The notes: generated from the letters alone by a model not told the origin. DNA of 64,000 nt from Linum tenue (GCA_946122785.1 CAMGYJ010000005.1:84748547-84812546); one strand, 5' to 3'; shown: positions 33,483-45,291, numbered from the stretch's first letter. Made by a program: numbers and translations.

Positions 33483-34811
33483 ATGGCTTTTGTGTCCATG
33501 TTCCACCGGGTGCTGGCCGGATCGTTTTCGTCACCGTCAATTATCGGAAGTCGATTCGGCTCCACGCGTCTCTATGGGACTCTAACTTCTCCCAAGCTCT
33601 TCGTAAGCGGTACATCTCCCCATTCTACCTGCCTGACAGCGTCTCCTTCCTATTTCCCACTCTCGTCTGTTTGTGTTTTGAGAAAACCCTAGAAAAGCCT
33701 TGTGCTTTACTGGCCATTGCTGTGTTTTCTTCAGTGATTACATCCGCTCGCACATATTTTCTTTGATCGGTCTAAGTTCTTTGCACCTAATTCTTCGTTT
33801 CGTAACATATACTGCCCAAATGATTGCTATATATGTCATTGCTAGATACATAACATTTAAGAGTATGAACATCGCCTATTCTGCTGCTTAGCTAGAAGCC
33901 GGATCAGTTAAACATGGTACTTCCCTGGGTTGAATCCTATTCGCCCTAAACTAGTCTTTACCCCTGAGGGGAGATTTGTGAGCTAGGTTTTGTTCAGAGT
34001 CAATCTTCTCTGTTGTTTTGTAAGGAATTGCTCTACTCTTCCGCCGGGATTCTTTTCTATCTTGTGCTGATACTTTATGCTTGTTGATAAGTAAACTTCC
34101 TTGCTGAAGTTTCTGAAATTATCAAGAGCCTACACAGTTCCGTTTACATTAAGGTCTCAACATTGACCAATCTTCAGGGTTACAGTATTATGAAGTGTTT
34201 AATGGTAGTTTTGTTTCATAGAAAGAGACTATCACAAATTTCTTTAAGTATGGCGCAGAGTACTTTAACTGTATGTCTAAAGATTGTACCATTGAATGAA
34301 ACCAGGTTCAAATTGTTCTTAGACTGTAAACAGTATGGTCTTCTGAACTCAAGTTAATACTGTCCATTATTCTTGTGTTGTGTATAACAATAGGGCTCTC
34401 AAGATTAACTACAGATGAGAAGCTTAAGCAGGCATTTGCTCCTTTTGGGCGAGTCGTTGAAGGTTTGATGGAGCAGCATCTCTTATTCTACTCTTCTGCT
34501 TGTCAATAATTTGATGCCTTGTTAACACTCGGTTCCTAACTTCAGTTCCCCAATTGTTTTCTCCAGCTAAAGTGATCATGGATAGACCTACCGGGAGATC
34601 GAAGGGTTTTGCTTTCGTGACATATGAGACGATAGAGGAGGCCGAGAAAGCTAAAGAAGAAATGAATGCCAAGTTTTTAGACGGATGGGTTATATTTGTG
34701 GACCCAGCGAAGCCGAGGGAGTCTAGACCACCACCACCTCCTCAGTCCCCTGCTGATCCTTCTTCTGTGCTTGGTTTCACAACTAATAAGACTGTCGGTT
34801 GGTCTGGTTGA
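33483..34811 (+). CDS. Organelle-type single-RRM RNA-binding protein, three exons
   Basis: The one intact host gene. Exons 33483-33609, 34394-34462 and 34567-34811 have GT-AG borders and join in frame to 146 residues. Residues 1-35 have no acidic residue, several Ser and Arg, and look like a mitochondrial (or plastid) targeting peptide. One RNA recognition motif covers about residues 38-115, with RNP2 LFVSGL (39-44) and RNP1 KGFAFVTY (78-85). Conserved text NAKFLDGWVIFVDPAKPRE and a proline-rich tail ending TNKTVGWSG follow. It belongs to the plant family of small organelle RRM proteins, some of which act in RNA editing or RNA stability; the exact role is not readable. Intron 1 is 784 bp and splits RNP2, intron 2 is 104 bp. 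The neighbours are transposons. Confidence 0.9.
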
Positions 34812-35100
34812 TCATTCTCTCCTCTTTTCTGTCAAATGTTTTTCATATTGGTGTTCAGGAAATTATCATGTCCTGCTCACTGGGGCTGTGAGAATGAGTT
34901 TCTAGATAGTGAAAACTAGTACGTGTAGCTCATTTTTATACTACTTGCCAATGTGAAACAACAGATTTACCTTCTTTTGATAAACATGATTGTTTTGTTC
35001 CCGGTCGGGTCGAGATTTCCTCTCATTCGACGACAGCGCAATAACCTCTCAGAATTCCTTCAACGCAGCAGACAACTTGAGTTTGGTGGTGAAATCATAA
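34812..35100 (+). other. 3' untranslated and downstream region of the RRM gene
   Basis: 289 bp between the stop codon and the next transposon. It is T-rich after the stop. No clear AATAAA signal was seen, so the transcript end is not fixed. Confidence 0.4.
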
Positions 35101-36651
35101 GGCTTAATACACTTTCATAGCCATAACTATTCGCGTTGTGACAATTATAGTCACTTTTTGAAAAATACACTCATATAGCAATTCCGTCACAAACTTTAAC
35201 AACATCACTGTAAATGCTGAGTAGACAAACGTTTTTTACTGACGTGGCGACTTTTCGTCAAAAAAATATTTTTTATTTAATTGCAATTACATGAAAAAAA
35301 TGAAAAAAATGAAAAAAATGAAAAAACATCTTCCTCCAGACCATCTGCTATTGCGATCTCTTCCCTAATTGAAACCCCCATACCCATTCCCTCGTCAAAC
35401 CCAAATTCAGTTTCAAGAAAACCCAATCAACTTCCAACGTCCAACCCAAATTCAGATTCAAGAAAACTTAATACGACGAAGGCATGGAAGGGAGGGCGGT
35501 GGCGGCGGTGGCGGAAAACGGGAGAACGAAAGGGGGATTTGGTGTAGAGGAGATAGAGCTTGGAGATGGATCCTAAAGCTACACCGCCGACTGGATGGGC
35601 ATGTGATTTGATCTACAATCTGACCCAAAGAAGATGGTGAGGATCAGGAGAGGAGCGCGGAGAGGGCAGAATCGGGCCGTCAAGGCCGAGCCCAGATCTG
35701 CGATGGTGGATTTGGAGGCGACGAAATTTCAATCTGGCGGTGGTGAGGGGTCTCGGAGAGGATGAAGGAGGCGATGTATTTTTGGAGAAATGGATTTGCT
35801 TCCCGTATATCTGGTTCTCTCACCCTCTGCTCTTGCCGACATCAGTTTCTCTCGACATCGCCTCCATAGCGCCGCTTCCACCCCTCGCTCCACTTTCAAG
35901 ATCTACACATCTATCAAAGCATCGATAAGGCCCGCTACTTCTCCGACATTGATATCCGACCTGGGTCATGACGCCTACTCTAGCGAAGGAAACCCAATCG
36001 TTGCGCCTGCCTCTCTCTTGGTCGACGGACTGAGTAGATTCGAAGAGGAAGTTGAGATCGCCGACAAAATCATGTCAATCGGAGTTGGGAATTTTAAGGG
36101 TGGTGGCACAGTTGGCCAGGGAAGACAGAAAGAGTCGGGATATCTCCCTCCGACGAGGACCTGGAAACTTGAATCGAGGACGAGACACCAAGGGAAACTT
36201 CTCTACAGAGATGGCCGCATCTTTCGATATAATAGCAGGCCAACCGCTGGTTGATTAGGGATTTTCCCCTCCGGCGAGCATCTGATTGGTTCTTCACTAA
36301 TCTGAATTTGGATTTCAACTTTCGAGTTTTGACGAAGAGATCTGGGGGTTGGAGGAAGGTGAACAGGCGGTGTGGGGATGGGAAAAAAATTTATATACAT
36401 TTTTTTTATTAAAATATGAGGTGGCATCTAGGTGGTGTGGTTTGTCTAGTTGGAGCTGATGTGTAATCCGAGCAGAGTCCACATCAGCACAACGTTAATG
36501 TTATTGACGGAATTGTTGACGACGTTAAAGTTTGTAACGGAAATGGTTAAAGTTGTCAAACAAGTTTTCAAAAGTGGCTATATGAGTGTACTTAAAAGTG
36601 GCTATAATTGTCACAACGCGAATAGTTATGGCTATGAAAGTGTATTAAGCC
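35101..36651. mobile_element. Mutator-like element with gene-like filler (Pack-MULE candidate)
   Basis: Terminal repeats GGCTTAATACACTTTCATAG and its inverse at 36632-36651 extend over more than 100 bp (TAGCCATAACTATTCGCG, TGTGACAATTATAG, CTGACGTGGCGAC-like). The interior 35340-36250 is GC-richer, with plus-strand frames at 35281-35547 and 35790-36254 (154 codons, including PTLISDLGHDAYSSEG) that match no family I know. No transposase. Flanks AAATCATAA and TAATAACAA agree at only 6 of 9 positions, so the target duplication is unclear. ATGAAAAAA repeats occur at 35291-35325. Confidence 0.75.
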
Positions 36652-36717
36652 TAATAACAACTAGTGCTGGAAGTTTGGTAGTCACTTTGTGCATTTTACA
36701 TTTGGCAAAATACACTT

Positions 36718-37863
36718 GGCATGAAACTAGGGATAGGTAGGATAGGTTAATCTGGCATGAAACTAGGGATGGGATCTTCACTGTGAAATCTGCATACCAC
36801 CTGGCTGTTACTGTGGAGAGAAGAAGGGGGTGCGGGAAGTCCTTGGCTAGTTGGATGGACAAGGCTAGCTGGATCCGTTTGTGGGATGCTGCGATACCTC
36901 CCAAGTTAAAAGTATTTGTCTGGCAGGTATTTAGTCGTGCTCTGCCTACGATGGAGGCTCTGTTGGAAAAAAAGATTGCTGTGAGTCCTCGCTGTCCGGT
37001 GTGCTGGGCTAGTTTGGAAACAATGGAGCATTTATTTCTCTCTTGCCCGGTTGCGTGCGCCATTTGGGATTATTCGGGATTGAACTATCTGGGGGAGGGG
37101 TTGCCTCGGCATACTTTTCCGATGTTTCTCAAGCAGTTGCTGGCCTTGATTGATCAACCACGGCTGTTCATGGCTGTTGTGGCTGTTCTTTGGCGCATTT
37201 GGCGATCCCGCAATTGGGTTGTCTTTGAGGGTAAGCAGTATAGCTTCCATGCCTTGATGCGCCAGTTCCACCAGAAGCTGGAGGAGTGGATGAGTTTGCC
37301 TTCTACTGGCTTGAAGCAAGTCTCTGGTGCTCGAACAGCCCAGTACGTAGATCCGGTGAGGACAGGCAGTCTGATTTGTATGTGGGATGGAGCGACTAAA
37401 CGTGGTTCGCACTCGGCGGGTGGGATGGTGATCTTGACACACTCACGTGAGATTCTCCTAGTTAAGGGTGTCCACTTCCCAGGTATTGATGACCCAATGG
37501 TGGTTGAGCTTCTTGTGCTTAGGGATGCTATTCATTGGTGTTTAGAGCTTGGGATGACCAACATCGTGTTTGAAGGGGATGCCAAGGTTGTCATTGATAA
37601 AATCAAGCAGGCAGATGTACGTGATAGTCGGTCGGGGGCGGTGTTGGAGGAGACAATGCAGTTTTTTAGCGCCCAGTCTGGTTTTGGTATTCGGTTTGTA
37701 GGTCGGCGTCACAATAGGGTAGCCCATTTGGTGGCTAGAAGAGCCCTTTCTTTGTACCCGTCTATGATTCGGTTTTTTGATTTTCAGGCCTGGCTGATCT
37801 CCAGGGTGTAACTATCTCTTGGTTTGATTCAATATATCACTATCTTTTGTCAAAAAAAAAAAA
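36718..37863 (+). mobile_element. 5'-truncated L1-like LINE
   Basis: An 11-bp target duplication AAAATACACTT (36707-36717 and 37864-37874) brackets a LINE 3' end with an A-tail (37852-37867, partly shared with the duplication). The insertion lies inside the left terminal repeat of the Mutator-like element. A short duplication of TGGCATGAAACTAGGGAT (36717-36734, 36752-36769) marks its 5' end. Confidence 0.93.
36741..37811 (+). pseudogene. LINE ORF2 C-terminal fragment: zf-RVT and RNase H
   Basis: Open without stops from 36741 to the stop at 37809-37811, but only the tail of ORF2. First comes the zinc-binding reverse transcriptase region (KVFVWQVFSRALPTMEAL, CPVCWASLETMEHLFLSC). Then a plant-type RNase H domain: MWDGATKRGSHSAGG with the first aspartate, LVLRDAIHWCLELG, VFEGDAKVV with a second aspartate, and RRHNRVAHLVARRAL. 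The endonuclease and reverse transcriptase core are missing by 5' truncation, so it cannot retrotranspose. The undamaged frame implies recent insertion. The apparent start at 36783 is a GTG within the fragment. Confidence 0.92.
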
Positions 37864-39167
37864 AAAATACACTTGTATAGCCAAAAGTATGCACTTTGTG
37901 ACAATAATAGCCAATTTTTAAGAAATACACTAAAATAGCCATTCCGTCGATAACTTTAACGGTATGTTGATTGGACTAACGATTTTGATGACATGACAAG
38001 TTTTTGCATTAAGTTGCCTATTTATATATTTCGTACTTCTTTTTTAATTAAATTAAATAAAAAAGTTAAAAAGCATAATCTCTCCACACACGTTTTCACC
38101 TTCCTCCTACTCTCGCTGTACCCCTTCCATCGCCCCTCGCCGAAAACCTTCCCTGGCCTCTAGCTCCAGGAAATAAACCCTCAGACACCGCTGCCGTTAA
38201 CCCTTCTTAGCACCACGAACATGTATATCTTCTCGTTGAACCCAAGCCGCTGCACAACTCGCCGCGGGGGATGGGGAGTTGGTGAATTAATAGGCTCAGG
38301 AGACTGGCCCCGCCGTCGGGGAGGGAGATAAAAAGCTCGGGAGACCTGCACTGCCGTTGGAGGTCGATTTTTCAGCGATCATTACGCGAACTCGAACCAT
38401 AGACACAATCGAAGCGATTCTGATTGACAGATGAGGGATTTATCGACATAAAGGTTAGGGTTCCAAGATAGGGGATTTCAAAATTCGCCACCGTCAAGAC
38501 CTTTGGAATGGTCACCCGTCGTCGTTGAATAAGGCTGACGACAACGTCGTTTCCCCTGCTTCCTCTCGTCGCCAGCTGCCTTCGATGCTACTTGCTCCCT
38601 TCGCTCCTTCTCGTCGACTGGGAAGTAGATGATGTTGTAGTCCTATTGCGCCTACTTCGGCTAAGGTGGCATAGGGAGAGCGGGAGGGAGAGATTTGCGG
38701 AGGTATTGGAGGATAGAGGTGGATATCGGACGCACTGGAAGATGAAAGGTTATCGAGGAAAAGAAATTGAAGGAGGACCGGAGGAGCCGAAGCCGATTCC
38801 GGCGCCTTGGTCGGACTCAGAGGATGTGTACAACGGCGTTGGTGGTATAGCAACGGTTGTGCTAGCTCAGGCGGACGACTTCTACGAGAAGAACAAACGA
38901 CAACAGTGGGGCTGCATCGTAGATCTGGCCGGAGATATGAGAGAGAGAGGGAGAAGCTTTATTATTTTTATTTTTATTTTTTGACGTGGCAATCATATGA
39001 GGATCTGGCGCTGATGTGGCGCCAAAGTCAACTTGCAGTTATATTTAACGAAAATTGCTAAATTTTTCAAAGTAATTTAAAAAATGTGGCTATATTAGTG
39101 TATTTTTCAAAAATTGGCTATTATTGTCACAAAGTGTATAGTTATGGCTATGAAGATGTATTTTCCT

Positions 39168-39493
39168 TTACATTTTGATACTCCAAATTTGATTTTAAAG
39201 TAGAATTATTGAACAATTATGTTTTGGTATCTAAATTTTATGAGATTTCCGTACCTATAATTTTTAAAATTTAAAGTTGAAGCAGAGTTAATGTTGCATA
39301 ATAAATTACAACTTAGTCAATTTTTACATTTTATATTTTGATACTCCAAATTTAATTTTAATGTAAAATCATTGAACAATTATGTTTTGGTATCTAAATT
39401 TTATGAGATTTCCGTACCTACAATTTTTAAAATTTACATATTGGTCCAATGTTTATATTTCACTTACATATTGGTCCATTGTTTATATTTCAC
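39168..39493. repeat. AT-rich tandem duplications
   Basis: A block of about 100 bp with TTTTGATACTCCAAATTT and GTTTTGGTATCTAAATTTTA occurs at 39171-39270 and again from about 39331. A 30-bp unit ACATATTGGTCCA(A/T)TGTTTA is doubled at 39434-39493. Confidence 0.8.
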
Positions 39494-40088
39494 TTGAATT
39501 CATGAATCCCATCCACCAATCCTTTTGAACCAATCCACGAATCCAATCCACCATAACATAAAAGTATAAATTTAGTTTGTACCATACAAGGTGTTGTCTC
39601 ACTCAATTGTACGAGAAGATTCGACCATTTTATATTTGCTCATTACGTGTAACATTAAATAAATGATAAAAGAGAGACAACTCAAAAATTGCAAAAGAGA
39701 ATTTGTAAACTCATTTAGTACATACTCTTCGTTCATTTTTCACTCTCCTTCCATAATCCTTTCTTTATTTCTTTCTTTGCCTTCTTCGTTTAACCCTAAT
39801 TAGTATACTACTTTTTATGTATTTTAATCACAAGTATGAACGGGTCCGTACACGACTCACCAATAATCTAGAGAACTAATAATTGAATCATGAATCACTA
39901 TCTTTTTCAACTCGATATCGAGTCAAATTAAACATAACTATATTTGATTATTACTTATCAGAAAGTCATCATTTTCTACTATAGGAGTTGAAAACGTGAA
40001 ATTTTAAGCGAGTTCTAGTTTGTATTCCTTTTGCTTCGCTCTAGTTTTTCTTTTTCACCCGGGCTATAATTTTCAACAATTGTACATA
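39494..40088. other. AT-rich stretch without a gene
   Basis: No coding or element edges identified. The AATCCACGAATCCAATCCACC string near 39530 resembles the hAT-like element at 60563-60979, so a relict of that family may lie here. Confidence 0.4.
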
Positions 40089-41342
40089 GGGTAAATTGCA
40101 AGGTTGGTCACTGGAAGTGCTAAAAAGTTCACGTTTGGTCATTACAAGTATTTTATTCCATTCGTGGTCACTGAAAGTGGTTGTACATTTCACGTTTGGT
40201 CACTCTCTGTTAATCACCATTAGTCTTCGTTAACACCGTCAGTATTTTGCTGACGTGGTTAACAAAAATGTTGATTCACTCATTGTTAACCTGCCACGTC
40301 AGACCTCTGCAAAACCCAACCTAATTCAACCACTAACTCAACCCAAATCAACCCAACTTGACCTCAACACCACCGCTGCCGCCTGCCATCCCCCATTCCC
40401 ACCATTGCAGCCTTGACATCGTTCTACTCCTGGTCCTCCTGACCAGAGCCTCCTAGAGTGGTCGCTCAACCTTCCCTAAGATCGACCGTCGTCTCTCAAC
40501 CATGAGAAAGAACCAACCCCATTTCCCAAATCCAACGTTTCACAAAAACAAACTCAGAAATGGACGAACAAGAACAGAAAGATGGGGTGAAGGGATTCGT
40601 ATGTTACCATGAGAAAGCTAGAGAGAAAAAGCTGTGAATTTGGATTTTGGGTATATTTCCAGGGCTGATAGCTTGAGAACTCCCCATTTTCGAATCCCAA
40701 TGGACTATCCTTGGTAGAATTTGCTTATGCTGCAACAAGCTCCTCCCCTCCTTCGATTCATCGGCCTTCTCCTCCACCTCCTGCTCGAGAACTGGAGACG
40801 GGGATTCAGTCGCCGGTTTCTCCACCACCAGGACCTTAAGTTTCAGTTCTTTACTGATGGTGTTGCCATACTCGACGGCGATTATTTTCCCCCTGAATCG
40901 GTGGATGTAGGGGAGGGATTGGACAGTATCTCGACCCTGACCTGTTCAGGAGATTTGGGCTGCGATGCTTTGCCGGAGTAGGAGGGAACTGCTAGGGGAT
41001 TTGGCGGCGAAGGAGGAGAATGAAGATGGGATTTTTGTTGTTGTGTGGATCAATATGGAACAATCAAGTTGTGGGTTGGGTTAGGTTGTAAGATGTGGTG
41101 TGTTATGCTTATGTGGCGGGTTGGATTTTATGACGTGGAGGGTTAAAAATGAGTGACTCATTATTACTATTAGCCACGTCAGCAAAATGCTGGCGGTGTT
41201 AACGGAGGCTCATGGTGATTAACGGAGAGTGACCAAACGTAAAACGTTTAACCACTTTTAGTGACCACGAATAGAATAAAATATTTTTAGTGGCCAAACG
41301 TGAACTTTTTAGCACTTTCAGTGACCAACCTTGCAATTTTTC
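40089..41342. mobile_element. Long-TIR element with gene-like filler
   Basis: The first 200 bp (TTGCAAGGTTGGTCACTG, TGCTAAAAAGTTCACGTTTG, TTTTGCTGACGTGG) recur inverted at 41140-41338. The interior 40320-41040 is GC-richer with a 74-codon minus frame (40604-40828) and an 86-codon plus frame (40721-40981), neither recognised. Long TIRs and filler suggest a Mutator-like, Pack-MULE-type element. No convincing 9-bp duplication was found. Confidence 0.75.
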
Positions 41343-42289
41343 TATAAAAAAGGAATTAAGTCTCGACTATGCAAATTATAGTTCTGTACCTAAACTCAAT
41401 AGATCTTTAGATTTACAACCTAAATTTATTTTTTTGGCATATAAGTCCTCAAAATATTGATGAAACATTATATTTAGTACCTAATGTTTTGTGTATTGCA
41501 TTTTGGTACCTAAATTTTTGAAACTCTGCAAATATGTCTAATTTTTGTATGTATATTTAAAACACACTCGAATAAATGGGTATCCATACCCAACTCATAC
41601 ACACTTAGATTATGGAAGTAAATATTCGTAATTATATTTTTAAAAGATTTCATACAAATTAAGTATTAGAAAAAAGACAAAATCAACGGCAAATAAACCA
41701 CAAGATACTACTAGAACGAAAAAAAAGTAATAAGAAAAAGGGTACGTATTATACCGAACAACCAATATATGTTGTCTGCAATTTCGAAATTAACCTTCTT
41801 CCGGTTGAACTCTGTCTCCCAATGCTATGTGAACCCATAAAATGGGAATTCCAACTACCTATAAACGGAATCGACGGGCTATAATTTAGATTCTAACCGC
41901 AGCAAAGCGCGGCAACACCCTATTTCCAAGTTCCATCCCAGACGAGTCCCAATTTTGTCGAGACCTAGGCTGCGCGCGCAACCCCTTCTTCAAATCTACA
42001 TCAGTCACCGGCTCACCGCCATCAAGAATAGGTTAGCACTTAGCTGTCTTTATATATGTGTTTTTCTGGGCATTGTTTCTTTTATATGTAAAATAAATGT
42101 GGAGCTGCTGGCTGCTGCTTATATATAATGATGTTATGGTTTATATAATGTGTTCTTTTTGTCTGTTGTGTGATCATTGTATGTTTTTTGTTCTGTTGCA
42201 ATTTCTTCTTTTTGTTATGTTTATACCCTCCACATTTGTGTGTATATATATGTATACTATAGCTTATACGTTATTATTATTCATGCAGT
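41343..42289. other. AT-rich stretch leading into the PIF transposase
   Basis: No domain. The part from about 41750 is less AT-rich and may be the untranslated leader of the transposase, whose first coding exon seems to start after an acceptor-like TGCAG at 42284-42288. No PIF terminal repeat was found. Confidence 0.4.
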
Positions 42290-43634
42290 ATGAGGAACGT
42301 CGGCAAGAATTTGATTACAATGTTAGTAGCATATGCTGGTTATTTGATATTTCTTCTTCGGTTATATCAATATATTAAGAAGCCACAACTAGAGTGTAGG
42401 GTTCATCGACGAAGTATTAAAAAAGAGCTAATGAATAGAATAGAAACACACAAGAACACTTTTGATATTCTACGTATGGGACCAAAGGCGTTCAAAACAT
42501 TAGTTCATATCTTAAGGGAGAGAAACTTGTTGAATGATAATAAAAATAGTATCGTTGAAGAGGAAGTTGCACTATTTCTATATACATTAGCACATAATGT
42601 AAGAAACCGCGTAGTTAATTTCTTCTTTCGCTGGAGCGGAGAGACAATCAGTCGTCATTTTCATGGAGTCCTCAAGGCTATATTGTCACTAGAAGCAGAT
42701 TTTTGGGTTCAACCTAATGGAACTATAGTCCCTCTAGATATTAGATAGTAAAGGCCGATTTTATCCATACTTTAAAGGTAAATATTTATTAGTAATATTC
42801 AATTATTATAAGTTAAAAAAGTGCATAATTTTGGTGCACTAACATAATCAGTTAGTATAGGATTGTGTTGGTGCTATTGATGGAACCCAAGTTCAGCCTA
42901 AAGTTTCACAAGAAGAAGCACCAAGATATAGGGGTAGGAAAGGAATCCCCACAATGAGCATATTAGCAGCATGCACATTTGACCTAAAGTTCACCTATAT
43001 TTTGGCGGGATGGGAAGGGTCAGCTTCTGATTCAAGAATATTGGAGAATGCTTTAACAAGAGATAACAAACTAAAAGTTCCTCCAGGTAGGTGGTAGTGA
43101 GAGATTAAAAAATATGTTTGTTCATTTTGTTAATGAGCTAGTACTCCATGAAAAAACTATTCTTTTGTTTGAATATAGGTAAATTTTACTTGGTTGATGC
43201 TGGCTATGCTTTGAGGTGTGGATTTATCATGCCGTACCGAAACACAAGATATCATTTGAAAGAGTATTCTCATTGTCCTCCGGTGAACTCAAAGGAGTTG
43301 TTCAATCTTCGGCATGCATCATTACGTAATGCAATTAGAGGGCTTTTGGTGTCCTAAAAAAGCGATTTCTCATTATCTCTAGTGGCTTAGAAGCTCATCA
43401 TGATGTTGACACACATTCTGAAATTGTGCTTGCTTGTTGTATTCTGCATAACTTTCTTTTGATGTACGATACCGATGAAGATATTTTCGTGAGGTTGATA
43501 AAGAATTGATAGAAAGTAGTGTCGAAGAAGAAGAGAGTGGATCTAAAAATAGAGATGCAGATGCTAGGATCGCAAAACAAATTCGAGACAATATAGCATT
43601 CCAGATGTGGAGTAACTATAGTTTGAGATGCTAG
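42290..43634 (+). pseudogene. PIF/Harbinger transposase (DDE_Tnp_4), decayed
   Basis: Catalyses element excision and insertion in this superfamily. Probable exons are 42290-42779, 42861-43086 and 43179-43634, with GT-AG borders. Exon 1 has the N-terminal helical region (CRVHRRSIKKELMNRI, FRWSGETISRHFHGVL) and a frame change near 42740 before GRFYPYFK. Exon 2 starts with the first catalytic motif (CVGAIDGTQV) and has EGSASDSRIL. Exon 3 has the second (FYLVDAGYALRCGF, PYRNTRYHL). The frame breaks by one base at about 43336, where the family has an E-R-x-F-G motif, and again near 43488. CCILHN-type C-terminal text follows, ending at 43634. It is not translatable as one protein. Confidence 0.9.
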
Positions 43635-43772
43635 TCATAAGCTCCTAAGTGTGTTTTTCATAATTTTTGGAGCACTTTAATTTTGTCTTTTTATATTGAA
43701 TATTGTTGTCTTCAATGGAAGTTGTTGCATCTACTTCGTTCGTGTTTTGTATTTGTTTAATGGTTCATATAG

Positions 43773-44811
43773 ATGATCCCAGCTGGTGAAGATGAAGTTC
43801 AAATTTTGAACACCAATTCTCAAAAGACTGACAAATACCTTAGGTGGCCAAAGGAGATGAATAAACTTCTTTTAGACCTTATGAAGGAGGAAAATGCCAA
43901 AGAAAATAAGGACGAGAAGCAATTCAACAAATCTTCTTGGACTACTGTCATTGCTGTGCTAAATTTGGGGTTTCAAAGGTATGGTAAAACTATTGACAAG
44001 ACAAAGGCAGTTTACAGGTTAAAGACTATCCAAAAGCAGTTGGGCTTGCCATTGAGGTCTTAGATAACAAGAGTGGCTTCGGATGGAATGATATGACCAA
44101 AAAAATTGAAGTTGCTCCAAGTGTTTGGGATACTATAATAAAGGTAATATTTGCTTGATTGATGTTTGTATTTAAGAATAATGATATTGTTTCATTTTTA
44201 ACTTCTTTTGTCGACTTTTTTCTCATATGAAGCTTGATTACAATTTGATTCGGGATAAGGAACTTCATTTTTTGGAGAATGCTCGATAAATATTTGAGAA
44301 ATATCGAGCAAATGGAGATGGTGCCGTGAGTGCTAAGGAAAAATTTACTGCGTACCACAATGTTGAATCAGAGTTGGAAATTGACGATATTGATATGATA
44401 ATGGCCAACGACGAGATTCACCTTGATCCATTAGTTCCAGAAGCTAGCCAATTTTCAGGAGTAGTGGTGCCACCAATTAATATTGAAGTAAAAACGCGAC
44501 CCGGGAAAGAGTCTATCAAAGGAACGAAAAGAAAGAGATCTATGTCCAGTACCATTGCTGAAGAGATTATGCAGGTAACATCTTCGATGAAAGAGATTGC
44601 TAGTGCCATAAAAAATAGCAACCAACGGATATATGCTGCTACTGAGCTTTCAGCCGAGCTAAAAAAATTGGGGTTGGACAAATGGGAAGTTATGGAGGCA
44701 CTTGATTTTTTGAAGGACAATGAGCATCTAGTTGAAAGGTTCTTTGCTTGTGACGAGGAGATCAAGCTCGCTTGGCTCAAGAGAAAAATAGGTTACAATG
44801 AAGGTCTTTAG
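43773..44811 (+). pseudogene. PIF ORF1: Myb/SANT-like DNA-binding protein, decayed
   Basis: PIF/Harbinger elements pair the transposase with a Myb/SANT-like protein that helps target the element ends. Here 43773-44063 carries the trihelix-like start (LRWPKEMNKLLLDLMKEE, KSSWTTVI). After a frame change near 44020 comes SGFGWNDMTKKIEV, ending at a donor-like site near 44141. The next exon has an in-frame stop at about 44287-44289 (before IFEKYRANGDG), then 161 open codons (44326-44811) with a basic KGTKRKRSM segment and a helical C-terminus. Same orientation as and directly downstream of the transposase. Confidence 0.82.
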
Positions 44812-45057
44812 AAGATGGCGCTTCAAATTATTTACTACATTTTTCGAACTTTTATATTTTGTCGTATAGGTTGGATAATGACTTTGTCACTTGCATTTTA
44901 TAGAAGATGGGTTTTCAATGTTTCGTATATGTAGATGGATGTGATTGTCCAGTTTTAATTTGGTTGCATGGCCCTTTCATAACACCACAAGTGAAGTGCA
45001 CTCAACTCAAAACCATCGTTATACAGAACACACACTTCACTTCAGGAATCGTTCCTT

Positions 45058-45291
45058 TTTTTTTTTTTGGTTAATGATGACCCATATTACTAATATTTTA
45101 ACTTAAAGAATAAAGTACAAAAGCTTGAAAACTACCTAGAACAACAAGCCTCCTAGAGTCCCAGAGAAAAACTCAGACAAAAGGACACAAAGGCTCGCTC
45201 GACACTACCCAAACAAAAGAGCCTGGATCGCACAGGCAGCCGCAGCTTGCACCTGCAGAATTCTCATGCATTTCCATTTCCTACAATATAC
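45058..45291 (-). mobile_element. 5'-truncated LINE 3' end, antisense
   Basis: A T-run at 45056-45069 (A-tail on the minus strand) starts a 234-bp insert flanked by an exact 11-bp duplication AATCGTTCCTT (45047-45057 and 45292-45302). It contains only 3' non-coding sequence. Confidence 0.9.

Larger units (their letters stand above)
36704..39166. mobile_element. Mutator-like element with gene-like filler and nested LINE
   Basis: Ends GGCAAAATACACTT... and ...GATGTATTTTCC belong to the same terminal-repeat family as 35101-36651 (TTTGTGACAATAATAGCCAA in both ends). An exact 9-bp duplication TTTACATTT lies at 36695-36703 and 39167-39175. Apart from the LINE at 36718-37863 it holds a GC-rich filler (about 38090-38960) with a 130-codon plus frame at 38592-38984 and no recognised domain or transposase. 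Confidence 0.88.

Noticed and set aside
35092..36660. 9-bp target duplication for the 35101-36651 element
   Set aside because: AAATCATAA and TAATAACAA share only 6 of 9 positions, near what AT-rich DNA gives by chance, so it was not claimed.
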